Of a DNA stretch of 64,000 nucleotides, positions 1 to 9,297 are shown one piece after another; position 1 is the stretch's first letter; the number at the start of each line of letters is the position of its first letter. Both the position numbers and the translations under genes were made by a program. This DNA is from Maricaulis sp034670125. Its GTDB lineage: Bacteria > Pseudomonadota > Alphaproteobacteria > Caulobacterales > Maricaulaceae. The stretch is from NCBI RefSeq assembly GCF_034670125.1, contig NZ_JAXMOC010000006.1, positions 57,219-121,218 on the forward strand, in the 5' to 3' direction. The notes beneath the pieces were generated by a model. The model saw only the letters and a list, made by a program, of their open reading frames with translations. It made no database searches and was not told the origin of the DNA.

Positions 1-1
1 C

Positions 2-1363
2 CTGCGCGGCGCCGATTTCGACGCCACGCTCGGCCGCACCACGATCGACGGCATCAAGCGCGGCCCGGCCTTCTTCGCGCGCCCGGATGGCAGCCATGCT
101 GTCGATGCGGCGCCGCGCGACCTCCACCTGCCCTGGGGTATCCGTCAGACCCTGGTCGAAGCCTCGCCCGAGGCGGCCAATACCGCCGCGCTGGATGATC
201 TGATGGGCGGCGTCTCCGAATTGGAGCTGCGGCTCGATCCGACGGGTCAATTCGGCCTCAAGGCGAATGAGATCGAATTGCTGGACGCGGCCCTGAAAGG
301 CGTCGACCTCACCCTCGCGCCTATCCATCTGGACAGTCTGGGCGGACAGGGCCACCACGCCCACCTGCTGCTGACCCTGTTTGCCCGTCGCCGCATCGAC
401 GGGGAGCTTGTCAGCGGGGGACTCGGGCTCCACCCGGTCGAGCGCGCCGCCCGGCAGGGTATCGCGCTGGATGAGGATTGTTTCCCCAAGGCCGCCGCCC
501 TGACCGAGCTGGCCCAGGCCGCTTTCCCCAATCTCAAGGTCTTCCGCTGCGACGCCGCCCACATGTTCGAGGCAGGCGCCAGTGAGAGCCAGGAACTGGC
601 CATCATGGCCGCATCGGCTGCGACCTATATGCGCCTGATGATGAAGACCGGGCTGGACGCCAATGCCGCAGCCAAAGCCATTGAGGCGCGCCTGGCCGCC
701 GACGCCGACATCCACCTCACCATCGCCAAGCTGCGCGCCGCGCGCCGCATCTTTGCCCGCATCGCGGAAAGCTTCGGCGCTACGGGTGAGGCGCGGCGCC
801 TGTCGCTGCATGTCACCACCGCCGCGCGCATGCTCTCAGCCCGTGACGCCTGGACCAATCTGATCCGCAATGCCTGCGCCGGTTTTGCCGCGGCCGCTGG
901 CGGCGCCGACGCGATCACCGTGCGACCGATGACCGAAGCCATCGGTCGCCCGACCGGCTTTGCGCGCCGGGTCGCCCGCAATCTTCACATCCTGCTCGCC
1001 GAGGAGAGCCATCTGGGCAAGGTCACCGACCCGGCTGCCGGCTCTTACCTGCACGAGACCCTGGCTGACAGCCTGGCGCAATCGGCCTGGTCCCTGTTCC
1101 AGGAGATCGAGCGTCGCGGTGGTCTGGTCGACGCCTTTGCCACAGGCTGGCTGCAGGGCGAGATCGGCAAATCGCGCGAGGCCTCGCTGGCCCGGATCGC
1201 CAGCGGCGAGGCCCAGATCCTCGGTGTCACGCAATACAAGGATCCCGACCCGCGCCCCGTCGAGACGGACGGGGCCTGGCCAGACCTCGACGCGCCGGAG
1301 GATGCACTTGTCGCGACCCGTTTCGCCGCGCGATTTGAAGCTGAGATGGAGGCGGCACAATGA
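2..1363 (+). CDS. mutA: Methylmalonyl-CoA mutase small (beta) subunit, 5'-truncated by window edge
   Basis: The reading frame is open from base 2, so the gene begins before the window; 453 residues are visible. An internal ATG at 203 is not the real start, because the upstream translation (RTTIDGIKRGPAFF and onward) is family-like. The small subunit is the non-catalytic partner of the B12-dependent mutase that interconverts (R)-methylmalonyl-CoA and succinyl-CoA in propionate, odd-chain fatty-acid and branched-chain amino-acid breakdown. The visible part contains the TIM-barrel-like region (RVARNLHILLAEESHLGKVTDPAAGSYLHE, residues about 320-350 of the visible part), which parallels the catalytic subunit (ARNTQLLLAGEAHLCDAIDPWGGSHYIE). 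The C-terminal B12 domain typical of the large subunit is degenerate or absent here. Its stop overlaps the start of mutB by 4 bp, so the two are translationally coupled. Confidence is high for the family. Confidence 0.93.
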   Translation: MRGADFDATLGRTTIDGIKRGPAFFARPDGSHAVDAAPRDLHLPWGIRQTLVEASPEAANTAALDDLMGGVSELELRLDPTGQFGLKANEIELLDAALKGVDLTLAPIHLDSLGGQGHHAHLLLTLFARRRIDGELVSGGLGLHPVERAARQGIALDEDCFPKAAALTELAQAAFPNLKVFRCDAAHMFEAGASESQELAIMAASAATYMRLMMKTGLDANAAAKAIEARLAADADIHLTIAKLRAARRIFARIAESFGATGEARRLSLHVTTAARMLSARDAWTNLIRNACAGFAAAAGGADAITVRPMTEAIGRPTGFARRVARNLHILLAEESHLGKVTDPAAGSYLHETLADSLAQSAWSLFQEIERRGGLVDAFATGWLQGEIGKSREASLARIASGEAQILGVTQYKDPDPRPVETDGAWPDLDAPEDALVATRFAARFEAEMEAAQ

Positions 1364-3516
1364 CCCTGACATCCCAAAACATTGCCCCTGATTTCACCAC
1401 GATCGAGCTGGGCGAAGCACGCAGCCCCGGCAGTGGCTCCCGTGAGCCCTGGACGCCCGCCGAAGGCATTCCGGTGCAGTCGCAATACCGCGCCGAAGAC
1501 AGCAACGGGATCGACTTTCTGGGCTCCGTCCCCGGCGCCGCCCCCTTCGTGCGCGGCCCCTACCCGACCATGTTCGGTCAGCGCCCGTGGACGATTCGCC
1601 AATATGCCGGTTTCTCGACGGCAGAAGACTCAAACGCCTTTTATCGCCGCAATCTGGCGGCCGGCCAGAAAGGCCTCTCTGTCGCTTTCGATCTGGCCAC
1701 CCATCGCGGTTATGACAGTGACCATCCGCGCGTCGCCGGTGATGTCGGCATGGCCGGCGTGGCCATCGATTCGATCTATGACACCCGCACCCTGTTTGAC
1801 GGCATTCCGCTGGATGAGATGTCGGTGTCGATGACGATGAATGGCGCCGTCCTGCCGATCATGGCGCTCTATATCGTCGCCGCCGAGGAACAGGGCGTGA
1901 AGCCGGAACAACTCTCGGGGACGATCCAGAACGACATCCTCAAGGAGTTCATGGTCCGCAACACCTATATCTACCCGCCGGTGCCATCGATGCGGATCAT
2001 TTCGGACATTTTCGAGTACACGTCCGAGCACATGCCACGCTTCAACTCGATTTCGATCTCCGGCTATCACATGCAGGAGGCGGGTGCCCCGGCGGACCTG
2101 GAACTCGCCTACACGATCGCCGACGGGCTGGAATACATCCAGACCGGGATTGATGCCGGCCTCGACGTCGACACCTTCGCGCCGCGCCTCTCCTTCTTCT
2201 TCGGCATCGGCATGAATGTCTTCATGGAGATCGCCAAGCTGCGCGCGGCGCGCCTGCTGTGGGCCAAGCTGGTCAAGGAGCATTTCAATCCCAAGTCCGA
2301 CAAGTCGATCTGCCTGCGCACCCACTGCCAGACATCCGGCTGGTCGCTCGCCGCCCAGGACGTGTTCAACAATGTCGGCCGCACGGCGCTGGAAGCCATT
2401 GCTGCCGTCGATGGACACACCCAGTCCCTGCACACCAATTCGCTGGACGAGGCCCTCGCCCTGCCGACTGATTTTTCGGCCCGCATCGCCCGCAATACCC
2501 AGCTATTGCTGGCTGGCGAAGCGCATCTTTGCGATGCTATCGATCCTTGGGGCGGCTCTCACTACATAGAACGCCTGACCCATGACCTCGCGGCCCGGGC
2601 GCTCGACCATATCGCCGAGGTCGACGCGCTGGGCGGCATGGCCAAGGCCATCGAGGCCGGCATTCCCAAACTGCGCATCGAGGAAGGCGCGGCGCGCACC
2701 CAGGCCCAGATCGACAGCGGTCGCCAGACCATTACCGGGGTCAACAAGTTCCGCCTCGACGAGGAAGAGGACGTGCCCGTCCTCAAGGTCGACAATTATC
2801 TCGTCCGCAAACAGCAGATCGAAAAGCTGGAACGCCTGCGCGCCGAACGTGATCCCAAGGCGCTCAAGGCCGCGCTGGACGCTCTCGCCGAGGCGGCCCG
2901 CACCGGGACCGGCAATCTGCTCGCCCTCTCCGTCGATGCCGCGAGGGCCAAGGCCACGGTCGGCGAGATCTCCGACGCGATGGAAACCGCCTTCAACCGA
3001 CATGTCGCCAAGATCAAGACGGTCAAGGGTGTCTATGGCGAGGTCGCGGGTGATGATGACCGGGTGAAGAAAGCCCGCTCCCTCGCCGAGGCCTTCGAGG
3101 CACGCTTCGGTGAAAAGCCGAAAATCCTGATCGCCAAGCTGGGTCAGGACGGCCATGACCGTGGCCAGAAAGTCGTCGCCTCGGCCTATGCGGATCTGGG
3201 CTGGGAGGTCGTCGTCGGACCGCTTTTCCAGACACCGGAAGAAGCCGCCGGCCTGGCTGTCTCCGAGAAGGTTCACGCCGCTGCGGCCTCGTCCCTGGCT
3301 GCCGGGCACCTGACCCTGGTGCCGGAGTTGAGAACCGCCCTCAGCCAGCGCGGCCGTGATGATATCCTTATCGTGGTCGGGGGTGTCATCCCGCCCGATG
3401 ACGAACCCGTGCTGCGCCAAATGGGCGCCGCCGCAGTCTTCCCGCCCGGCACCGTGATCGCCGACAGCGCCCTGGTGCTGCTGGAGCGCATGGGGATGGA
3501 GCTGGAGGACGGTTGA
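1360..3516 (+). CDS. mutB: Methylmalonyl-CoA mutase large (alpha) catalytic subunit
   Basis: The protein is 718 residues, normal for the catalytic subunit. The ATG at 1360 overlaps the mutA stop (ATGA). The N-terminal part carries substrate-barrel sequences (RPWTIRQYAGFSTAEDSNAFYRRNLAAGQKGLSVAFDLATHRGYDSDHPRV). The C-terminal B12-binding Rossmann domain carries the cobalamin signature D597-x-H599-x-x-G602, where His599 would be the lower cobalt ligand. The enzyme uses adenosylcobalamin to convert methylmalonyl-CoA to succinyl-CoA in the cytoplasm. No MeaB-type GTPase chaperone or epimerase lies directly downstream; a repeat-rich gap follows instead. Nothing in the sequence suggests loss of function. 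Confidence 0.97.
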   Translation: MTLTSQNIAPDFTTIELGEARSPGSGSREPWTPAEGIPVQSQYRAEDSNGIDFLGSVPGAAPFVRGPYPTMFGQRPWTIRQYAGFSTAEDSNAFYRRNLAAGQKGLSVAFDLATHRGYDSDHPRVAGDVGMAGVAIDSIYDTRTLFDGIPLDEMSVSMTMNGAVLPIMALYIVAAEEQGVKPEQLSGTIQNDILKEFMVRNTYIYPPVPSMRIISDIFEYTSEHMPRFNSISISGYHMQEAGAPADLELAYTIADGLEYIQTGIDAGLDVDTFAPRLSFFFGIGMNVFMEIAKLRAARLLWAKLVKEHFNPKSDKSICLRTHCQTSGWSLAAQDVFNNVGRTALEAIAAVDGHTQSLHTNSLDEALALPTDFSARIARNTQLLLAGEAHLCDAIDPWGGSHYIERLTHDLAARALDHIAEVDALGGMAKAIEAGIPKLRIEEGAARTQAQIDSGRQTITGVNKFRLDEEEDVPVLKVDNYLVRKQQIEKLERLRAERDPKALKAALDALAEAARTGTGNLLALSVDAARAKATVGEISDAMETAFNRHVAKIKTVKGVYGEVAGDDDRVKKARSLAEAFEARFGEKPKILIAKLGQDGHDRGQKVVASAYADLGWEVVVGPLFQTPEEAAGLAVSEKVHAAAASSLAAGHLTLVPELRTALSQRGRDDILIVVGGVIPPDDEPVLRQMGAAAVFPPGTVIADSALVLLERMGMELEDG

Positions 3517-3628
3517 GGCAGCCGGTCCTCGCCCGAAAAAGGCGCGGTGGTGGTGCGCGCAGCGGGGGAGAAAGAAACGCGCCTGCCCCGCCGAAACTCG
3601 CGCGCCCCGCGGTTTGCGCCATACATGA

Positions 3629-3738
3629 CTTGTCAGCGAGCAGGCCGCATCCGGTTTTCCAGCTCAAGGGTGAAACCGCGAAGCGGCGGCTATGCCGCCC
3701 TTGACCTGGAAAACCGGATACGGCGACGTCCCGGCAAG
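3629..3738 (+). repeat. Dispersed palindromic element, copy 1 (110 bp)
   Basis: A 43-bp core (3663-3705) lies between perfect inverted arms: CCGGTTTTCCAG at 3651-3662 and CTGGAAAACCGG at 3706-3717. Outer flanks run CTTGTCAGC to CCCGGCAAG. A second copy of exactly the same length lies at 28915-29024. The arms there differ in sequence but still pair, and the core is 41/43 identical. Comparing the two, the flanks are inverted while the core keeps the same orientation on the + strand. It would fold as a long hairpin in RNA or single-stranded DNA. It may also weakly insulate transcription after mutB. Confidence 0.9.
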
Positions 3739-4391
3739 TGATGAATGGGCGGGTGAGCGCTGCGCGCCCCCTCCCGGACGCGACTTATCCCCGTTGTGCG
3801 CCTCTTTCCTTCTCCCTTGGGAGAAGGTGGCCGGAGGCCGGATGAGGGGGGAATTTTCCTGCGGTCACCGGGATTTACCCCTCACCCTGACCCTCTCCCA
3901 GGGGAGAGGGAAAGTGCGCGCCAGCTAATAATCGAGAAAACTTATCCTCCCCCCTTATCCGCCGACACATAATGGCTTCGGTTTTCGGGACGGGAGGCAC
4001 GAGCTCAGTCACTTGTGCCCGGAAACGAGCGGAGCCTGTCCGCGCCTTGGATGTGACACTCCAAAGCTCCGGCAGGGCGTGCGACCAGGTCGCGGGGCAC
4101 TAAACGACCGACCCCATCTACCTGACGCATTGGAATCGGGGTGGAGACAGCCCGGGAAACCTCCGCGAGCGGGATGCCGAGGACACCACGGACACCGCCT
4201 ACCAGCCAAACGGACACCCTGGTGTCCGCCGACATCCCGTTCCCTCCCATCCTTCGGCGCTATTGCGTGCGAAGACGAAAAGCCGTGAACGTTGCCGAGG
4301 GAGAAATCCCTGGCGTGATACATTCGTCCTTCATCGACCTGTCAGCCAGCCTGTGTCACCCTGCGCTGTCATCATGCTTCAGGAGACAGCG
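3739..4391. other. Intergenic stretch with REP-like hairpins, no supported gene
   Basis: Two hairpin repeats sit at the left: CCTTCTCCC-TT-GGGAGAAGG (3808-3827) and CCCTCTCCC-A-GGGGAGAGGG (3891-3910). They are joined by the GCCGGATGAGGGG / CCCCTCACCC pair. This paired motif resembles REP-type intergenic repeats common in many proteobacteria. From about 3960 to 4391 the open frames on both strands lack family resemblance and consistent ribosome-binding sites. Only the last bases (AGGAGACAGCG before 4392) are clearly functional, as the ribosome-binding site of the next gene. Confidence 0.6.
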
Positions 4392-4871
4392 ATGCGACCG
4401 GTCCTTGCTTGCCTCATCCTTGCCGCCACGCTGACCGCTTGCGCCAGCAGCCCGTCCGTTTATGCGCCCGCTGGCGATGGCGACCGGGGCTATACAGACA
4501 CCAGGATCGAACAGGACCGTTTTCGTGTCCGCTTCGCGTCCGGCGCGGACATGGAATTTGACGAAGCCGAGAGCATGGCCCTGCGCCGGGCCGCCGAGAT
4601 CACGCTGAACAATGGTGGCGATTGGTTTTTGGTAACCAGCCGCACCCTGGATGGCAATGACCGCAACCCGGTCGGGGTTTCGACCGGCGTCAGCATCTCA
4701 TCCGGGTCACGCGGGCGGTCATCCCGCGGTGTCGGTCTCGGCCTGCGTTTTGACGGGGATGCCGGTGAAAAATCGGTCTCGCTGGTGATTCTGATACGAT
4801 CGGGGCCCTTGCCGCCAGATCCCAACGCCTATGACGCGCGCGACGTCCTGGTCAATCTGGCCGGGCCCTGA
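4392..4871 (+). CDS. CC0125/CC1285-family lipoprotein
   Basis: A 159-residue protein with a short lipoprotein signal peptide, MRPVLACLILAATLTACASS. The LTAC lipobox puts the lipidated Cys at about residue 17. The start was chosen for the AGGAGAC ribosome-binding site just upstream; a longer reading from 4263 would bury the signal peptide. The mature part begins with GYTDTRIEQDRFRVRFASG, characteristic of a small family of envelope lipoproteins described from Caulobacter (CC0125/CC1285) with no known biochemical role. The central region has alternating hydrophobic residues suggesting a small alpha/beta domain. It stands alone, convergent with the minus-strand gene at 4901. Probably periplasm-facing and membrane-anchored. 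Confidence 0.8.
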   Translation: MRPVLACLILAATLTACASSPSVYAPAGDGDRGYTDTRIEQDRFRVRFASGADMEFDEAESMALRRAAEITLNNGGDWFLVTSRTLDGNDRNPVGVSTGVSISSGSRGRSSRGVGLGLRFDGDAGEKSVSLVILIRSGPLPPDPNAYDARDVLVNLAGP

Positions 4872-4900
4872 GACCTGTCACCGTATCAACCCGACCGCGT

Positions 4901-5548
4901 TCAGCCAGCCAGCTTTTTGGCCTGACCGACCCAGTCATCCCGCTCGATCCGGCCGCGACCATTGATGGCCGCGTCCCAACGCTCAATATCTGCGTCCGAC
5001 CAGGCGGCAATCTGGGCCACCGAGGTCACGCCTCCCGCCTTCAGGGCAGCTGCAGCCTTCGGGCCGAGCCCCTTGATGGCACCGAGGTCATCACCGGCTT
5101 CGGCGGCTGGCTTGCCCGGCTTCGGCGCCGATTTCGGCGTCGGGCTGACTTTGGATTTGACGGCGGCCTTGGTGTCTCCAGCTACGACCTTCTCGGGCGC
5201 GGGCTTCGCGGCAGTTTTCGGCTTGGCTGACTTGGCCGCGGGTTTCCGCTTCGGTGTTGCCGGCGTCGCCGCGGCAGCTTCACGCTCGACCGTCTTCGGC
5301 ATCGCGATCTCTGGCGCTTCGACGCGGGCCGGCGTCGGATCCGGCGCAGCCACGCGAGTTTGGGACATGGCCTCGCCGAGGCGGCGCGCCAGGTTCTCGT
5401 TTTCCTGACGCAAGCGCGCATTCTCGGCCACGGCCGCGTCGGCCTCGGCGCTGCGGGCATCGCCGGACCAGAGTTGGTAGCCGACGAAGACGCCGAACCC
5501 GACCGCCAACAGCAACAATATCCCCATTTCCCAGATCAGGTAAAACAT
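4901..5548 (-). CDS. Membrane-anchored protein with C-terminal helix-hairpin-helix domain
   Basis: A 215-residue protein. The N-terminus is one transmembrane helix (residues about 4-27, LIWEMGILLLLAVGFGVFVGYQLW). A short coiled-coil-like stretch (ENARLRQENENLARRLGEAM) follows. A long Lys/Ala/Pro-rich linker leads to a C-terminal HhH fold (GDDLGAIKGLGPKAAAALKAGGVTSVAQIAAWSDADIERW) of the kind fused to many alphaproteobacterial small proteins. The HhH may bind DNA or mediate protein contacts; the linker's basic, histone-like composition fits nucleic-acid contact. It starts 3 bp after the stop of the upstream gene (5552-6601), so they form a two-gene operon. Precise role unknown. Confidence 0.75.
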   Translation of the reverse strand: MFYLIWEMGILLLLAVGFGVFVGYQLWSGDARSAEADAAVAENARLRQENENLARRLGEAMSQTRVAAPDPTPARVEAPEIAMPKTVEREAAAATPATPKRKPAAKSAKPKTAAKPAPEKVVAGDTKAAVKSKVSPTPKSAPKPGKPAAEAGDDLGAIKGLGPKAAAALKAGGVTSVAQIAAWSDADIERWDAAINGRGRIERDDWVGQAKKLAG

Positions 5549-5551
5549 GCC

Positions 5552-6601
5552 TCAGCCCTCAAGCGTCGCGATTGCGAATGATATGGCGTCGTCCTGACGA
5601 TCAGTCAGAACGACGAAAACGCGCGGATTGTCCGCGACTACATTGGTGACCAGCCCGGTTACGGCGGCGACCCGCGCCTCGTCCAGCTCGGCATCATCGG
5701 CGCTGCGCCTGACCGAGACCGTCAAGGCCGCGTCGGCCGGGCACGCTGCGAACATGCGCCCGACCCGCCGCAGGGCAACCGATGTAAAGGGGCTGGGCGT
5801 CGCACCGGCGCGCTCGAAGCGCGGCATCTCGGTGCCTTGCGCAGCGAGGATCACCGCCGAGCAGGCGGCGACATTTTCCACCCGCACCTCCGCCGGTGCG
5901 CCGGCAGGTGTAATCACCGTCGCCGCCCGAAACGGGTCCGGCATGGCTTGCAGGGTCTGGGTGACCGAACGCGCGATCTGCGGGTTTGAAGCCTCTCCCA
6001 CCAACGCGCCCTGCTCACCGCGCAGAACCAGCGCCCCACGGTCCAGGCGAGCGAGCTGCCCCAGGAGGCGCTTCGCGGCCTCCTCCCAATCCGGCGAGGC
6101 AGAGCCGCCCGGCACGAGGGTCAGATCGGTATCGGCCCCACCGGGAAAATTGGTGCTGGCATAGCGGGCAATGGCGTCACGGGCACCGGCATCGGTCGCA
6201 TCACCCCGGATCAGCACCCGGCCATTGGTGGCGACGTCGGCGCGGAATACGAAACCGGCCTGCAGGCGTGCTTCAACCGTTTGGTCAATGACCCGGGTGA
6301 CACCACCGGCAACCACACCGCCGCTCCAGCTTGAAGTCAGGACAGTGGCGATCGCATCATCGCGGGCTTCCACATCCGGCGCCGCCCCGGTCAGTATGGC
6401 GCGCTGGCCATCCATCTGGACGCTGGCCCAGTCATGATCACGCGAATCAAGGGCCTCACGCGCGCGCTCTGCGAGCCGGGCCTCGATCGAGCCAACCGAA
6501 AACGGTCCAAACGAAAACAGGATGACGGCTGCGAGGACAACGAGTCCGGCTGCTATCAGGACAGTTTTGCGAATGCGGGGAGTCATAACGAGGTCAGGCA
6601 T
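5552..6601 (-). CDS. Inner-membrane anchored BON/OmpA-like periplasmic protein
   Basis: A 349-residue protein. The start at 6601 (MPDLVMTPRIRK) was chosen for GGAAG five to six bases upstream; longer readings lack a ribosome-binding site. One N-terminal transmembrane helix (TVLIAAGLVVLAAVILFSFGPF) is followed by two segments resembling BON domains (ALDSRDHDWASVQMDGQRAILTGAAPDVEARDDAI and a second about residues 120-165). The C-terminal region (SPFTSVALRRVGRMFAACPADAALTVSVRRSADDAELDEARVAAVTGLV) resembles an OmpA-type peptidoglycan-associating domain. Likely a periplasmic envelope protein. It is the first gene of a pair with the HhH protein. The assignment rests on fold-like patterns, so only the envelope location is secure. 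Confidence 0.65.
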   Translation of the reverse strand: MPDLVMTPRIRKTVLIAAGLVVLAAVILFSFGPFSVGSIEARLAERAREALDSRDHDWASVQMDGQRAILTGAAPDVEARDDAIATVLTSSWSGGVVAGGVTRVIDQTVEARLQAGFVFRADVATNGRVLIRGDATDAGARDAIARYASTNFPGGADTDLTLVPGGSASPDWEEAAKRLLGQLARLDRGALVLRGEQGALVGEASNPQIARSVTQTLQAMPDPFRAATVITPAGAPAEVRVENVAACSAVILAAQGTEMPRFERAGATPSPFTSVALRRVGRMFAACPADAALTVSVRRSADDAELDEARVAAVTGLVTNVVADNPRVFVVLTDRQDDAISFAIATLEG

Positions 6602-6723
6602 GAATTCTTCCATCGAATGCGGCCAGAAATCACCGGAAAGAGGCGAATTGAAGGCCCGCGTCCACCCTCGAAATAGCATTAAAGGTCAGTGACCTCCATA
6701 GGGGAAACCGCATCCCCGCATGC

Positions 6724-6754
6724 AAAAAAGGGCCGGAGCTTGCGCTCCGGCCCT
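6724..6754 (-). terminator. Rho-independent terminator of the TonB receptor gene
   Basis: On the minus strand an 11-bp perfect stem (AGGGCCGGAGC, loop GCAA, GCTCCGGCCCT) is followed by six T residues. It ends about 25 bp after the receptor stop codon at 6778. Confidence 0.9.
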
Positions 6755-6777
6755 TCCTGTCACGAATGACCGTGTGC

Positions 6778-9297
6778 CTAGTTGCGCATACGCAGGGTCA
6801 CGCCGTAGGTGCGCGGCTGACCAAGGAAGGCGTTGAACGAGCCAGGCTGGAACGGTCCGTCAAAACCGACCTGCACATATTCTTCGTTCAGCAGGTTGCG
6901 ACCCCACAGCTCGAACGACCAGGCTTCGTCCTCGGCGCTGAGACCGACGCGGCCATTGAAGACCATGTAGCCGTCCTGGACCTTTTCCGGGTCAAGGTCA
7001 GAGCCGGTGTTCTGCTCGGACATCCAGCGGCCATCGAGGTGGGCAAGCCAGTTCATGCCGCCCTCAAGCTGACCGGTGTAGGACACCGAAGCCGAGGTGT
7101 ACCATTCCGGCGCCAGCGAGAAGTTCTGGCCAGACAGGCGATCGACATCGGCCGTACCGGTCGGTGCGAAGTTGTCATAACGCGCGTCGGCGTAGGTGAC
7201 ACCACCCTGAACGGTCAGGCCCGGCATGCTGTCCGGCAACCACAGGATTTCCGCTTCCGCACCCTGGGTCGACGCGCCGTCGATGGAGGTGACGAAGAAG
7301 CCGATGCCGTTGAACGTGTTCAGTTGGTAGGTCTCAAAGTCAGAGCTGAACAGGTACAGGTTGGCCAGCAGCGTGTCGTTGAACCATTCGGTCTTGAAAC
7401 CGAGCTCGACACTGTCGACGACTTCCGGATCGAAACGGGCCGGATAGGACGTCGGATCAGCCAGGACAGACTGGAAATCAACCGCAGACGAACCCGCCTG
7501 TGTGAAGCGGTCCAGGTTGAAGCCACCCGCCTTGTAGCCGCGCGAGAACGTACCGTAGACGAGAAGGTCGTCATTGATGCGGTGCGAGACGGAGAGCAGG
7601 CCGGAGAACTGGTTTTCTTCCAGCGACTGGGTGTTGTCGATCTGGGCGTAGACATCACGCGAGAACGGCAGGCAGGTGAAGGTACCGAACTGGACCAGCG
7701 AGGCCACCGGCACGCCCGAACCAGCCGAGAAGCCAGCCAGGATGGCCTGGTTGGTCGGGGTCGAGAAGTCCAGCGCATCGCCGAACACGGCTTCCCAGAC
7801 GTCACAGGCCGGCACGGAGCTGTCTGCAAAGTCAAACGTCGCTTCCTTGTCGGTGCTGGTGTGACGCAGACCGAAGGTGATGTCGGTGTTTTCCAGCACA
7901 TGCCAGGTGTTGTGCGTGAAGAAGCTCAGGCTTTCACCCTGCTGGGTGAAGGTGTCACCCAGCGGGTTGCCACCGCCGAGCGGGGCGCCGGAACCCGGAG
8001 CCAGACCGCCGAAGCCCGGAATGAAGGTAAAGCCGAGACCATTGGCCAGATCGGTGACCAGGGTCGGGCTGCCACCGAGCAGGCCGAGATAGGGTTCAAA
8101 GACACTGCCCATCTGGATGGCATCGCCGCGAACGAGGTTCTCGTCCGAGAAATACATGCCGAACAGCCAGTCGACGCTCTCGCCCTCGCCGGAGAAGCGC
8201 AGCTCGAACGTGGTGTTGTCGAAGTCAAACGTGTTGTTTTCCGCATTACGGAACACGATATCGGCACCGGTGAAGTCGGTGTCCTGACCGGAACGCAGGC
8301 TGTAGCTGCGGTCCGAGACGATGGCCGTCATGTCAAAGTTGTCGAACTCCCAGGTCAGCTCGCCGCTGTAACCGTGGTCGATGATGTTCTGACCGGTATC
8401 GCGGTTGGCCTGGATCACGCGGCTGAACGGGTCTTCGGACCCGGCCAGCGGGCGCGCGCCCGGCACCAGGGCATTGATTGCAGCGGCGGTCGGACCGGAG
8501 ACAAGGCTCGGTGCGCCACAGCAGAATTCTTCCCGCTTGGTATAGTCAGCCGACAGGAGCAGGCTGATATTGTCGGTGAAGTCGAGCAGGAACTGCGTGC
8601 GCAGCGTGTAATAATCCTGATCGCCATCGCGGTCTTCGGTGCGCGGTCCGCCGAACGTTTCCACCGTCTGGAAACCGTCACGCTCGCGATAGGCGCCGAA
8701 CACGCGCATTGCGAGGTTGTCGGCAACACCACCGGTGAAACCGCCAGCCACGCCATAGCCCTCTTCGGAGCCGGCGACATATTCCAGTTCCGCGTGCGAG
8801 CTGAACTCGTATTCCGGACGCTTGGTCACGACATTGATGATGCCGGCCGAGGTGTTGGCGCCGAACAGTGTCCCCTGCGGGCCACGCAGCACTTCGATGC
8901 GCTCAAGCTCACCAAGATCATTGAAGCCGACGCCATTACGGGCGCGCGGCACACCGTCGATCACGATGCCGACCGATGATTCAAGACCCGGATTGTCGCC
9001 AACCGTACCGATGCCGCGGATGCGGGCGGTGGTGACGAATTCATTCGAGGTCGACGTGACGTTGATGCCCGGCGCGATGACGGCCAGGTCTTTCAGGTCA
9101 CGAACGCCGGCGTTCTGGAGCAGCTCGGCGTTGTAGGCCGTCACGGCAACCGGAACGTCCTGGATACCTTGTTCGCGCTTTTGCGCCGTCACGGTGATGA
9201 CGTCGACTGAGCGGCTCTCCTGGGCGGCAGCCTGGGCGCCGGTCAAAGCGATGGCCGAGGCAGCTGCGAACAGAAGTGTGCGTTTGGTGGATGACAT
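6778..9297 (-). CDS. TonB-dependent outer-membrane receptor
   Basis: An 839-residue protein with signal peptide MSSTKRTLLFAAASAIALTGAQAAAQ and a TonB-box-like segment (DVITVTAQKR). The plug domain (DVPVAVTAYNAELLQNAGVRDLKDLAVIAPGINV, then RIRGIGTVGDNPGLESSVGIVIDGVPRAR and ERIEVLRGPQGTLFGANTSAGIINVVTKRP) precedes a 22-strand-type barrel. The barrel ends in GVTLRMRN with the terminal aromatic/hydrophobic pattern of outer-membrane proteins. It imports a substrate that cannot be named from sequence. The plug is typical of the large Caulobacter/sphingomonad receptor families for sugars, peptides or siderophores. GGGAGGAAG precedes the ATG. The nearest gene across the divergent promoter is a secreted S9 peptidase, which makes a peptide substrate plausible but unproven. 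Confidence 0.95.
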   Translation of the reverse strand: MSSTKRTLLFAAASAIALTGAQAAAQESRSVDVITVTAQKREQGIQDVPVAVTAYNAELLQNAGVRDLKDLAVIAPGINVTSTSNEFVTTARIRGIGTVGDNPGLESSVGIVIDGVPRARNGVGFNDLGELERIEVLRGPQGTLFGANTSAGIINVVTKRPEYEFSSHAELEYVAGSEEGYGVAGGFTGGVADNLAMRVFGAYRERDGFQTVETFGGPRTEDRDGDQDYYTLRTQFLLDFTDNISLLLSADYTKREEFCCGAPSLVSGPTAAAINALVPGARPLAGSEDPFSRVIQANRDTGQNIIDHGYSGELTWEFDNFDMTAIVSDRSYSLRSGQDTDFTGADIVFRNAENNTFDFDNTTFELRFSGEGESVDWLFGMYFSDENLVRGDAIQMGSVFEPYLGLLGGSPTLVTDLANGLGFTFIPGFGGLAPGSGAPLGGGNPLGDTFTQQGESLSFFTHNTWHVLENTDITFGLRHTSTDKEATFDFADSSVPACDVWEAVFGDALDFSTPTNQAILAGFSAGSGVPVASLVQFGTFTCLPFSRDVYAQIDNTQSLEENQFSGLLSVSHRINDDLLVYGTFSRGYKAGGFNLDRFTQAGSSAVDFQSVLADPTSYPARFDPEVVDSVELGFKTEWFNDTLLANLYLFSSDFETYQLNTFNGIGFFVTSIDGASTQGAEAEILWLPDSMPGLTVQGGVTYADARYDNFAPTGTADVDRLSGQNFSLAPEWYTSASVSYTGQLEGGMNWLAHLDGRWMSEQNTGSDLDPEKVQDGYMVFNGRVGLSAEDEAWSFELWGRNLLNEEYVQVGFDGPFQPGSFNAFLGQPRTYGVTLRMRN

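Noticed and set aside
4005..4323. Overlapping open frames on both strands before the CC0125-type lipoprotein gene
   Set aside because: Composition is arginine/proline-rich and unlike a family, starts lack ribosome-binding sites, and the frames conflict with one another.
6766..8979. A 737-residue open frame on the + strand across the first TonB receptor gene
   Set aside because: It is the antisense shadow of a clear TonB receptor. It has no family motif or ribosome-binding site, and long antisense frames are expected at this GC content.
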